A stretch of DNA of 34,247 nt from an uncultured Paraprevotella sp. (lineage in GTDB: Bacteria; Bacteroidota; Bacteroidia; Bacteroidales; Bacteroidaceae), in NCBI GenBank assembly GCA_900548345.1, contig URKA01000036.1:1-34247 (forward strand). The letters run 5' to 3'. The translations under genes were made by a program, and so were the position numbers. Shown piece after piece: positions 1 through 7,177 of this stretch. Under the pieces are notes generated by a model. That model ran no database searches. It saw nothing but the letters and a program-made list of their open reading frames with translations, and had not been told where the DNA came from. Every line of letters starts with the position of its first letter. The first letter of the stretch is position 1.

Positions 1-10
1 TATTTTTCTG

Positions 11-40
11 CAAAGATAGCTTATTTCTTTGTATTCCAAA
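11..40 (-). promoter_or_regulatory. Leftward Bacteroidetes-type promoter at window edge
   Basis: On the minus strand TATCTTTG (18 down to 11) is a perfect match to the Bacteroides -7 consensus TAnnTTTG, and TTTG (40 down to 37) lies 18 bases upstream as a -33 element. Transcription would start near the window edge and run left, so the controlled gene lies outside the window. The three 23-bp repeats at 59-127 sit directly upstream of it and are plausible activator or repressor sites for it. Confidence 0.55.
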
Positions 41-58
41 TCAATTTCAAAAATACAC

Positions 59-127
59 TTGGAAATTTGACGCGAAATCATTTGGAAATTTGGCTTTGTT
101 TTGATTGGAAATTTGGCGTATAATTAT
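59..127. repeat. Three tandem 23-bp iterons, core TTGGAAATTTGGC
   Basis: Copies start at 59, 82 and 105, so the period is exactly 23 bp. The 13-base core TTGGAAATTTG(G/A)C is conserved and the remaining 10 bases of each unit are not. Conserved core plus variable linker at fixed spacing is the pattern of repeated protein-binding sites rather than a slippage microsatellite. The array lies upstream of the leftward promoter at 11-40. An inverted half-core (TTCCAAA, 34-40) overlaps the -33 region of that promoter. Confidence 0.7.
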
Positions 128-443
128 TTTATACTTTGAGGAGCAGTCCTGGAATTCCAGATTCGACAAATATCCACACGCTATCATGACCGTTAACCAC
201 TGTATTGATATAATAGTCACTTTCTTTATATATTATCTTAAAACTTGTCTGACCAAGAGAAACAAGAGGATAAACAATAAAAGATTACTCAAAAACCATT
301 TCTGTAATGTATATTTAGGAAAACCCACTCAATCTCATGAAACAAGACTGAAGGATACACACGAGACAAACACTTGTTAATCAACAAGTCTGAATCCATG
401 AATACCTTTTTCAAAAAACTCCTGTGGGTATAAAATGAACCAT
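128..443. other. Intergenic stretch with no supported gene
   Basis: AT-rich DNA. A 91-codon open frame exists at 105-380, but its translation has no recognisable domain, it starts inside the iteron array and it has no clear promoter, so I do not call it. A small palindrome (ACTTGTT/AACAAGT arms, 372-378 and 383-389) and a 11-codon micro-frame (398-433, MNTFFKKLLWV) precede the hairpin at 444-479. A short RNA ending at that hairpin is possible but not demonstrable. Confidence 0.4.
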
Positions 444-484
444 AATCCGCACGGTTTGCAACCAAGTTGCGTGCGGATTTGTTG
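444..484 (+). terminator. Hairpin, terminator-like, without an obvious upstream gene
   Basis: Arms AATCCGCAC (444-452) and GTGCGGATT (471-479) pair perfectly. An inner GCAAC/GTTGC stem is separated from the outer stem by a five-base bulge on the left side. It is followed by TTTGTTGT. The 3' flank overlaps the -33 region of the DUF6769 promoter, so it may insulate that promoter from read-through. It could also act as a cis-regulatory structure. Confidence 0.45.
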
Positions 485-512
485 TACGCTTCCTGAAATT
501 CTTATATCTTTG
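482..512 (+). promoter_or_regulatory. Promoter of the metal-efflux locus
   Basis: TTG (482-484), a 20-base spacer, then TATCTTTG (505-512), a perfect TAnnTTTG -7 element. The start of transcription would fall near 519, which excludes the longest possible start of the following gene (435) and supports the ATG at 540. Confidence 0.65.
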
Positions 513-539
513 TTTCCGGGTTTATACAGAAACAGCGTG

Positions 540-926
540 ATGAAGAGAAGACTGCAAATCATATTGCTTTTATGGAGCTGCATTCTTATGCAGGTCGTTC
601 CGGTCATCCCCCATCATCACCATGCGGAAATGCTTTGTCTGCACCATGATGCGGAGACTTCGCATCAGGCTTCCTCTCCCAAAGGATGCTCATCCGGATG
701 TATCACCCATTTCAACCTGAACATGCCGTCGGAACGCCTCATCCCGCATGACAAGACAAGCCATAAGACAGACACCGACCGGATATTTTTCTTGTGTGGC
801 GAACTCCTGTTTCCCGAACCGGAAACCTATGTCGGCCATACGTTTTTCCATACACCTTCCTTTTATGAGTCCCACCCTTCCGGCGGAACCGGATTAAGGG
901 CGCCCCCTTGCCCATCCTTTAGCTGA
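540..926 (+). CDS. DUF6769-like His-rich exported protein
   Basis: Small 128-residue protein of unknown biochemical role, of the type found at the head of RND metal-efflux operons in Bacteroides. An N-terminal signal sequence (MKRRLQ followed by a hydrophobic stretch of about 18 residues) leads straight into a run of four His. Further His and Cys residues are scattered through the chain (CLHH, CSSGC, several PH and SH pairs). This suggests a periplasmic metal-binding or metal-sensing accessory; that is inference. The ATG at 540 is chosen over the frame's first ATG at 435 because the promoter -7 box lies at 505-512 and because the upstream residues are not signal-like and include the hairpin. 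It lies 45 bp before the adaptor gene and is probably cotranscribed. I assign DUF6769 from memory of the operon position, size and C-terminal GLRAPP-like end. Confidence 0.7.
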   Translation: MKRRLQIILLLWSCILMQVVPVIPHHHHAEMLCLHHDAETSHQASSPKGCSSGCITHFNLNMPSERLIPHDKTSHKTDTDRIFFLCGELLFPEPETYVGHTFFHTPSFYESHPSGGTGLRAPPCPSFS

Positions 927-971
927 GCGAACGGACACATTTATTTCTTATACATTATATATCAATATCCT

Positions 972-2117
972 ATGAAGAAAACATATTTCTTGATGGGCAT
1001 TCTGTGCTTGTTTTTGTCGGGTGCCTGTCAACACCATAATGCCGGACATGACCATGAACATGAAACGGCTGAAAACAAAAAAGAACATGAAGCCCATGAC
1101 GGCGAAATCATTTTTTCTGAAAACCGGGCAAAAGCCGCCGGAGTAGCGACGGATACCCTACGGCCGGGAACGTTCCGACAGGTGATAAAAACCGGTGGAC
1201 AGATACTTCCGGCACAGGGTGACGAGGCTGTTGTGACGGCCGGCATGAACGGTATCGTAAAATTTGCACGCACACTGACCGACGGCATGCAGGTGGGACG
1301 AGACACATCGCTGTTTTTCCTCTCTGCCGACAAGATTCAGGATGGAGACCCGGCCGAACGCGCCCGTATCGCCTACCAAAAGGCCCGGTCGGAGTATGAA
1401 CGTGCAAAGGCTTTGGCGGAAAAGAAGATTGTGACACAAAAAGAGGTCGAAGCGTTGAAAGCCGCATACGAAGAAGCGCGCCTGGCCAACGAGGCCTTGT
1501 CGGGCCGTACAGCCGGAAAGGGAACGGCAGTGGCGGCCCCTATCGCCGGTTTCGTGAAAAACGTGAATGTAAAAGAGGGGGATTATGTGACGGTGGGACA
1601 ACCGTTGATGACCCTGACACAGAACCGACGCCTGCAGCTCCGTGCCGATGTGTCGGAACGTCACTATAACGCGCTGAACAGAATTGTGTCGGCACATTTC
1701 AAGACTCCTTACAACGATAGCGTATATGCACTCGATGACTTGAACGGGCGCGTGCTGTCGTACGGAAAAGCTACGGACGGAGGCGCATACATTCCTGTGA
1801 CTTTCGAGTTCGACAACACGGACGTAATTGTTTCCGGAGCTTTCACGGAAGTATATCTGTTGGGTAGGGAACGGAACGATGTATTGTCTTTGCCATGGTC
1901 CGCCATCACGGAAGAACAAGGCACATACTTCGTTTATATACAGGATGGAAAGGATGTATACCGCAAACAAGAAGTAAAACTTGGTGCCGATGACGGCAAG
2001 CGTGCGGAAATTCTCTCCGGACTGAAGGCCGGCGACCGCGTAGTGACACAAGGGGCATACCATGTAAAACTGGCATCGGCCTCATCCACGATTCCCGCCC
2101 ACAGTCATTCCCATTGA
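972..2117 (+). CDS. CusB-like periplasmic adaptor (membrane fusion) lipoprotein
   Basis: Adaptor subunit of a tripartite heavy-metal efflux pump, bridging the RND pump and the TolC-like channel. 381 residues. A lipobox LSGAC places the lipidated Cys at 19. It is followed by a strongly His/Glu-rich segment (about 21-45, HHNAGHDHEHE) and the chain ends in HSHSH, both likely metal-binding. A helical hairpin at about 127-178 splits a barrel-sandwich (lipoyl) domain, as in HlyD/CusB proteins. A beta-barrel and membrane-proximal domain follow. It lies 45 bp after the DUF6769 gene and 21 bp before the pump gene, with no promoter seen between, so one operon is likely. His-rich ends favour Zn/Co/Ni/Cd or Cu as substrate; the ion cannot be decided from sequence. 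Confidence 0.92.
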   Translation: MKKTYFLMGILCLFLSGACQHHNAGHDHEHETAENKKEHEAHDGEIIFSENRAKAAGVATDTLRPGTFRQVIKTGGQILPAQGDEAVVTAGMNGIVKFARTLTDGMQVGRDTSLFFLSADKIQDGDPAERARIAYQKARSEYERAKALAEKKIVTQKEVEALKAAYEEARLANEALSGRTAGKGTAVAAPIAGFVKNVNVKEGDYVTVGQPLMTLTQNRRLQLRADVSERHYNALNRIVSAHFKTPYNDSVYALDDLNGRVLSYGKATDGGAYIPVTFEFDNTDVIVSGAFTEVYLLGRERNDVLSLPWSAITEEQGTYFVYIQDGKDVYRKQEVKLGADDGKRAEILSGLKAGDRVVTQGAYHVKLASASSTIPAHSHSH

Positions 2118-2123
2118 TTTAAG

Positions 2124-2131
2124 AAAGGAGG
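2124..2131 (+). promoter_or_regulatory. Strong Shine-Dalgarno before the RND pump gene
   Basis: AAAGGAGG lies 7 bases before the ATG at 2139. Most genes in this window show no Shine-Dalgarno sequence, as is usual in Bacteroidetes, so a near-perfect one is unusual here and fixes the start. Confidence 0.6.
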
Positions 2132-2138
2132 ATAGGAT

Positions 2139-5100
2139 ATGCTGAACAGGATTATAAGGTTTGCCCTGCAAAACCGACTGCTTGTCTTGACCGCTTCCAT
2201 ACTGCTGATGGCCATAGGCATGTATACGGCCTACCATACGGAAGTGGATGTATTTCCCGACTTGAACGCACCGACCGTGGTTGTGATGACCGAAGCCGGC
2301 GGCATGGCTACCGAGGAAGTGGAAAAGCTCGTGACATTCCCTATAGAAACAGCGGTCAACGGCTCGGCCGGCGTGCGCCGCGTGCGCTCTTCTTCCACCA
2401 CGGGATTCTCTGTGGTATGGGTGGAGTTCGACTGGGATACCGACGTGTATCGTGCCCGGCAGATTGTATCGGAAAAACTGGCGGAGGTGGGAGAGAAACT
2501 ACCCGAATCTGCCGGAAACCCCACTCTCGGCCCGCAGTCTTCCATCTTGGGCGAACTGCTGATTGTGGGACTGACCTCCGACTCCACATCCATGCTCGAC
2601 CTGCGTACCCTGGCCGACTGGACCGTCCGCCCGCGCCTGATGTCGGTGGGCGGGGTGGCACAGGTTGCCGTACTGGGCGGCGACATCAAGGAGTATCAGG
2701 TGCTGCTGCATCCCGAACGCATGAAGCACTACGGCGTGACGTTGTCCGAGGTGATGGATGCCACCCGCGGAATGAACGACAACGTAGGCGGAGGAGTGAT
2801 TTACCAGCATGGAAACGAATACATCGTACGCGGCATGGCTTCTGTGGGCGATGTACGTGAAATGGGGCGCACCGTGGTAAAAATGCAGGGAAGCGTGCCG
2901 GTCATGTTAGAAGATGTGGCAGACGTGCAGGTGGGGGCAAGACAACCCAAACTGGGTGTGGCATCGGAGAAAGGAAAGCCGGCCGTGTTGCTCACCGTAA
3001 CCAAACAACCGGAAACCGGCACCCTTGAACTGACGGAAGAACTCGAAAAGGCTTTGCTGGACGTAAAGAAAAGTATGCCGGCCGATGTAAAAGTGTCTAC
3101 AGACGTGTTCCGTCAGTCTCGCTTCATTGAGAACTCCATCGGGAACGTCAAAAGTTCCCTGTTCGAGGGAGCAATATTCGTAGTCATCGTACTGTTCCTG
3201 TTCCTGACCAACGTGCGCACCACGCTTATCTCATTGGTCACCCTTCCCTTGTCTCTGCTGATTGCCATATTGGTGCTCCATTACATGGGACTTACCATCA
3301 ACACGATGAGTCTGGGCGGCATGGCGATAGCCATCGGTTCGCTGGTTGACGATGCCATAGTGGATGTGGAGAACGTATGGAAACACCTGCGGCGCAACAA
3401 GGCTCTGCCCGAACCGGAAAGACGCCCCGTCCGCGAGGTGGTGTTCGAGGCTTCCCGTGAAGTACGCATGCCCATCCTCAATTCCACCCTTATCATTGTA
3501 GTGAGCTTCGTGCCGTTGTTTTTCCTCAGCGGGATGGAAGGGCGCATGCTCGTTCCCCTGGGTGTGGCCTTCATCGTTTCGCTGTTTGCCTCCACCGTTG
3601 TGGCCCTTACGCTCACTCCGGTGCTTTGCAGTTACCTGTTGCACCATAAGACCGGAAACGGTGGTTTACCCAAGGAGGCCTTTTTGGCCGTATTCCTGAA
3701 AAAACATTATAAGGCGGCCCTGTCGTGGACATTATCTCATCCGAAAACCATGATAGGTTGCACACTGGCACTGCTTGTCGCAGCCGTAGGGGGCTTCTTT
3801 ACCTTAGGACACAGTTTCCTTCCCCCCTTCAACGAAGGCTCTTTCACCATCAACATCAGCTCCTTGCCGGGCATTTCCCTCGAAGAATCCGACCGGACAG
3901 GGCGCAGGGCCGAAGAACTTCTGCTTACGGTGCCGGAAATCAAGACTGTGGCACGCAAGACGGGCCGCGCGGAACTTGACGAGCATGCCTTAGGGGTAAA
4001 CGTATCCGAGATTGAGGCGCCCTTCGAACTTGACGGACGCACACACGCCGAAGTGGCCGAAGAGATACGCGGCAAACTGTCCGTACTGCCTGGCGTGAAC
4101 ATCGAAATCGGACAGCCCATCAGTCACCGCATCGACGCCATGCTGAGCGGAACACAGACGGCCATCGCCATCAAGCTGTTCGGTGATGACCTGAACAAAC
4201 TGTTCATGTTGGGCAACCAGATTAAAAGCGCGGTCAAGGATGTGGAAGGCATCGCCGACCTGAATGTGGAGCAACAGATAGAACGTCCGGAACTGAAAAT
4301 CACGCCACGGCGGGAAATGCTGGCCAAATACGGCATTCCGTTGTCACGTTTCAATGAATTCGTCACCGTATACCTGGCCGGAGAGACCGTATCGCAGGTG
4401 TATGAGAAAAACAGTTCTTTCGACCTTGTCGTCAGGGCGGCGGAAGACAGCCGCCACACCATGGAACAGATACGCGACCTGATGATTGACGATGCGCAAG
4501 GGGGCAAGATACCTTTTTCGTACGTGGCCGACATCAAGTCGTCCATGGGACCGAACACTGTCAACCGCGAGAACGCCGAACGTAAAATCGTGATTTCCGC
4601 CAACACGAACGGGCGCGACGTACGCAGTGTGGTGAACGACATACAACAACGTATCGACGAAAGCATCCGGCTGCCCGAAGGCTATCATATCGAATACGGC
4701 GGACAATTCGAGAACGAACAGGCTGCAAGCCGTATATTGTTGCTTGCATCACTCGTCAGCATCGCGGTCATCTTCCTGCTTCTGTATGCCCAGTTCGGAA
4801 ATGCCGCCCAAAGCGGGGTGATTCTGCTCAACCTGCCTTTGGCATTGATTGGCGGAGTGTTCGCACTGATGGCCACGACGGGAGAGGTCAGCATACCGGC
4901 TGTCATAGGATTCATATCGCTCTTCGGCATCGCCACCCGAAACGGTATGTTATTAGTGGACCATTACAACCGGTTGCGTGCCCGCGGTGTGTCCTTGCGT
5001 CCGGCCGTCATCGACGGTTCGCTCGACCGTTTGAACCCGATTCTGATGACCGCCTTGTCCTCGGCCCTTGCCTTGGTTCCGCTGGCTTTGCGCGGTGATT

Positions 5101-5243
5101 TGCCCGGCAACGAAATCCAAAGTCCGATGGCCAAAGTCATCCTTGGCGGTCTGCTGACATCTACCCTGCTGAACGGGTTCATCATACCCGCCGTATATGA
5201 GTGGCTGAACAGAAAATCCGAGACAAAAGATACAAACTCTTGA
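2139..5243 (+). CDS. CusA/CzcA-family heavy-metal RND efflux pump
   Basis: Inner-membrane proton/metal antiporter, 1034 residues, the usual length for the HME-RND family. The first membrane helix is at about 10-30. Two periplasmic porter and docking regions follow the N-terminal and middle helices, and clusters of helices lie near 335-545 and 865-1025. The TM4 signature AIGSLVDDAIVDVENVWKHL (about 395-414) carries the acidic residues of the HME proton relay. The periplasmic GRAELDEHALGVNVSE and QPISHRIDAMLSGT motifs match the family, with His where copper-specific CusA proteins use Met-rich sites, so divalent cations are at least as likely as Cu(I). It forms a tripartite complex with the adaptor upstream and the outer-membrane factor downstream. 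Confidence 0.95.
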   Translation: MLNRIIRFALQNRLLVLTASILLMAIGMYTAYHTEVDVFPDLNAPTVVVMTEAGGMATEEVEKLVTFPIETAVNGSAGVRRVRSSSTTGFSVVWVEFDWDTDVYRARQIVSEKLAEVGEKLPESAGNPTLGPQSSILGELLIVGLTSDSTSMLDLRTLADWTVRPRLMSVGGVAQVAVLGGDIKEYQVLLHPERMKHYGVTLSEVMDATRGMNDNVGGGVIYQHGNEYIVRGMASVGDVREMGRTVVKMQGSVPVMLEDVADVQVGARQPKLGVASEKGKPAVLLTVTKQPETGTLELTEELEKALLDVKKSMPADVKVSTDVFRQSRFIENSIGNVKSSLFEGAIFVVIVLFLFLTNVRTTLISLVTLPLSLLIAILVLHYMGLTINTMSLGGMAIAIGSLVDDAIVDVENVWKHLRRNKALPEPERRPVREVVFEASREVRMPILNSTLIIVVSFVPLFFLSGMEGRMLVPLGVAFIVSLFASTVVALTLTPVLCSYLLHHKTGNGGLPKEAFLAVFLKKHYKAALSWTLSHPKTMIGCTLALLVAAVGGFFTLGHSFLPPFNEGSFTINISSLPGISLEESDRTGRRAEELLLTVPEIKTVARKTGRAELDEHALGVNVSEIEAPFELDGRTHAEVAEEIRGKLSVLPGVNIEIGQPISHRIDAMLSGTQTAIAIKLFGDDLNKLFMLGNQIKSAVKDVEGIADLNVEQQIERPELKITPRREMLAKYGIPLSRFNEFVTVYLAGETVSQVYEKNSSFDLVVRAAEDSRHTMEQIRDLMIDDAQGGKIPFSYVADIKSSMGPNTVNRENAERKIVISANTNGRDVRSVVNDIQQRIDESIRLPEGYHIEYGGQFENEQAASRILLLASLVSIAVIFLLLYAQFGNAAQSGVILLNLPLALIGGVFALMATTGEVSIPAVIGFISLFGIATRNGMLLVDHYNRLRARGVSLRPAVIDGSLDRLNPILMTALSSALALVPLALRGDLPGNEIQSPMAKVILGGLLTSTLLNGFIIPAVYEWLNRKSETKDTNS

Positions 5244-5265
5244 CAAAAATCATTATTATCAGGTA

Positions 5266-5296
5266 TTGCAGGGACTGGATATTACGGCTAATTTTG
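5266..5296 (+). promoter_or_regulatory. Internal promoter before the TolC-like gene
   Basis: TTG (5266-5268), a 20-base spacer and TAATTTTG (5289-5296) form a good Bacteroides promoter in the 100-bp gap after the pump gene. The outer-membrane factor could therefore be expressed separately from the upstream genes. Confidence 0.55.
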
Positions 5297-5343
5297 CACC
5301 CGCTCTTATCCCCCTACAATAAGATAAAGAAAAGAACTTGAAC

Positions 5344-6522
5344 ATGAAAAGATTTTGCATTGGTGCCATATTAGGATGGATGTGTTGTGCTGCCCTGCAG
5401 GCACAGAGTGTCGGAAATATTCTACGTGAGGTGGAACGCAACAACCGCGAATTGTCGGCACAGAGAAAGAATGATGAAGCCTCAAAGATAGGTATCAAGG
5501 CGGAAAACGCTGCGGAAGACCCGTCGGTGGAATACATCTCACTATACAACAAGGAAGTGGAAGGACAGTCCGCATCCGAACTTATCGTTTCACAAGGATT
5601 CGACTTCCCCACACTTTACGGTGCACGACACCGCGAAGGACTTGAACGCAAGGAGGCCATCAATCACCGCTATGAAGCCTTACGGCGCAAGATTCTGCTG
5701 GACGCCAAGATGCTATGCCTCGACTTGATACACTTCAACCGCGTGAGCGACCTGCTGGATGCCCGCAGCAAAAATGCCGACAAACTGCTGAAGATTTACG
5801 AGGAACGGCTGCAAGCCGGCGACGTCACACTTGTAGAAGTGAACAAAATCAAGATGGAACGCATGAGCATCCAGACAGAGGTGCTGAAAAACAACGCGGC
5901 ACACCGCACCGCACTCCAGGCCTTGCTGGCATTGAACGGCAATATGCCGCTGGAGTTCGACGAAAAGGAATATCCCGTAGCGGTAGTGACGAAGGATGTC
6001 AACGCCTTGTTCGATGAAATCGTAGGCGGAGAAGCCGAAATACATGCCGCCGACGCAGAATTGCGTGCGGCGGAACAGGCCGTGAAGGTCAACCGCCAGA
6101 GGTGGCTGCCGCATCTGGAAGTGGGATACCGGCGCAACACCACTGCCGACGGCCCTAAAGAACACGGTTTTATAGTGGGCGGTTCACTCCCCTTGTTCTC
6201 CAACCGCAAACAGGTGAAGATGGCAAGGCTGCAATCGGAAGAAGCCCGCATGACACTTGATGACGTACGCCTGAAAACGGAAGCCGAGGCACACGGACGC
6301 ATCAACGAAATGCAACAACTGCGCAAAGCCATGGACATTTACGACATGAACCTGATGCAGCAAACCCTCGAACTGCTGAAAGAAGGAGTGGAAAAAGGGG
6401 AAATCTCCACCGTAGACTATTTCACGGAAGCCAACGGAATATACCAGAACATGCAGGTATACATGGAACTGGAAAACAGTTACCACAAAACCGTCGCGAC
6501 ACTATATAGGAACAGGCTGTGA
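5344..6522 (+). CDS. TolC-family outer-membrane efflux protein
   Basis: Outer-membrane channel of the metal-efflux pump (CusC/CzcC role). 392 residues from the ATG at 5344. A TTG two codons upstream is possible but the ATG begins a clean signal peptide (MKRFCIGAIL...LQAQS, cleavage near residue 21). The rest is alpha-helical and heptad-rich, with two repeats of the OEP type. The second begins near the EAEIHAADAELRAAEQAVKV segment. The moderate length fits CzcC-like members. It follows the pump gene by 100 bp, has its own promoter, and is closed by a strong hairpin terminator at 6557. Confidence 0.92.
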   Translation: MKRFCIGAILGWMCCAALQAQSVGNILREVERNNRELSAQRKNDEASKIGIKAENAAEDPSVEYISLYNKEVEGQSASELIVSQGFDFPTLYGARHREGLERKEAINHRYEALRRKILLDAKMLCLDLIHFNRVSDLLDARSKNADKLLKIYEERLQAGDVTLVEVNKIKMERMSIQTEVLKNNAAHRTALQALLALNGNMPLEFDEKEYPVAVVTKDVNALFDEIVGGEAEIHAADAELRAAEQAVKVNRQRWLPHLEVGYRRNTTADGPKEHGFIVGGSLPLFSNRKQVKMARLQSEEARMTLDDVRLKTEAEAHGRINEMQQLRKAMDIYDMNLMQQTLELLKEGVEKGEISTVDYFTEANGIYQNMQVYMELENSYHKTVATLYRNRL

Positions 6523-6528
6523 GGTTCC

Positions 6529-6645
6529 TTAAAACGTCTTGATACTTTCTAAGCGTGAGGTTGTGTCATAGTCCTTATGATGCAACCTCTCTCTTTCGTA
6601 GCCTGGGCGGTCGGGATATTGATATGCAACAATCCTATACTTCAT
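6529..6645 (-). pseudogene. Truncated toxin remnant of a toxin-antitoxin pair
   Basis: An ATG at 6645-6643 overlaps the antitoxin stop codon in the ATGA arrangement typical of type II toxin-antitoxin operons. The first residues MKYRIV resemble the start of RelE/YafQ-type toxins. Resemblance then stops, and the 38-codon frame runs through the efflux-locus terminator hairpin. I read this as a toxin gene cut off after a handful of codons by a deletion that joined it to the TolC-like gene's 3' flank. The family assignment rests on few residues and on context. Confidence 0.4.
6557..6597 (+). terminator. Terminator of the efflux locus
   Basis: A 13-bp stem (6557-6569 with 6577-6589, two G-T wobbles) closes a 7-base loop and is followed by TCTCTTTC. 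It starts 34 bp after the TolC-like stop codon. It also lies inside the region where the truncated toxin remnant reads leftward, which shows that the remnant is not functional there. Confidence 0.75.
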
Positions 6646-6841
6646 ATCCCTAACTTGTCAAACATATCTTCCGCACTTTCATATTCCGTCACCCTTCCGC
6701 AACGGATATCGCTCATAGCCTCTTCTATTCCCGATTTCTTTTTTTCTTGGTGGGAACTATCACCACACCGTTCATCGACTGCAATACCTTCTTTAATCCG
6801 GACATCACAGCACGGTCTTCCACCCTTATTGTTATCGTACC
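6642..6841 (-). pseudogene. Frameshifted antitoxin pseudogene
   Basis: The minus strand encodes an antitoxin-like protein in two frames. The first part reads TITIRVEDRAVMSGLKKV and LQSMNGVVIVPTKKK. After a run of seven A (plus-strand T run 6739-6745) the frame shifts by one base and continues SGIEEA and SDIRCGRVTEYESAEDMF, ending DKLGI at 6642. The C-terminal sequence is characteristic of RelB/DinJ-like antitoxins. Without an extra A the first frame stops at RNRE. No ATG stands at the expected N-terminus (GGT ACG occurs at 6841-6836), so the start also seems lost. Two independent lesions support a decayed gene, though slippage on the A run could in principle restore the frame. Confidence 0.6.
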
Positions 6842-6928
6842 CTTATTCTATTATCCTTTCTAATTTCTCCCAAAAGTACTATTATCTTCTTGTGTTACAA
6901 AACATTTGTTCCCTTTTGACGCAAGAGC

Positions 6929-7026
6929 AAAACTTAAAATAAAAGTTTTATTTATACAACTGAAAGTTTTATTTTCAAAAACAGAAGTTTTGTTTTTGAA
7001 ACCAAAAGTTTTATTTTAAGTTTTAC
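6929..7026. repeat. Four 21-bp direct repeats bounded by a 16-bp inverted repeat
   Basis: Units AAGTTTT(A/G)TTT... start at 6943, 6964, 6985 and 7006, exactly 21 bp apart (two helical turns). In addition AAAACTTAAAATAAAA (6929-6944) is perfectly repeated in inverted orientation at 7009-7024. The array lies upstream of the decayed antitoxin gene on the minus strand and about 120 bp upstream of the CotH promoter. It could be the operator of the lost toxin-antitoxin operon, a binding array for CotH control, or a dispersed intergenic repeat. Confidence 0.7.
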
Positions 7027-7141
7027 ATTGGTGCTCACGGACATTTCCTGCCGTCATCACTCCAAACAGATATTGTGTCAATTTATACCCATGAACCTAT
7101 ATCTTAACACAAAAAAGTGTTCTACTTTCCGAAAAAACCAC
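7027..7141. other. Remaining intergenic DNA upstream of the CotH gene
   Basis: Between the 21-bp repeats and the CotH promoter I see no open frame or further structure. Confidence 0.4.
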
Positions 7142-7149
7142 TAACTTTG
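7142..7149 (+). promoter_or_regulatory. -7 element of the CotH-gene promoter
   Basis: TAACTTTG is a perfect TAnnTTTG match 28 bases before the ATG at 7178. No clear TTG is present 20 bases upstream, so the promoter may depend on an activator. Confidence 0.5.
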
Positions 7150-7177
7150 CCAACAACAATCAATTAACCGTTTAATC

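Noticed and set aside
105..380. Open frame of 91 codons on plus
   Set aside because: It begins inside the 23-bp iterons, has no clear promoter, and its translation shows no domain-like features.
444..479. Hairpin before DUF6769 considered as a metal-responsive riboswitch
   Set aside because: It lies upstream of the promoter and so would not be part of that transcript.
1158..2063. Long minus-strand frame of 301 codons inside the adaptor gene
   Set aside because: Shadow of the adaptor gene; no signal, no domain and no promoter. Similar long antisense frames at 7877-9004, 17196-18431, 19492-20832 and 21365-22894 are rejected for the same reason.
6577..6942. Open frame of 121 codons on plus
   Set aside because: It is the antisense of the antitoxin pseudogene and begins inside the efflux terminator.
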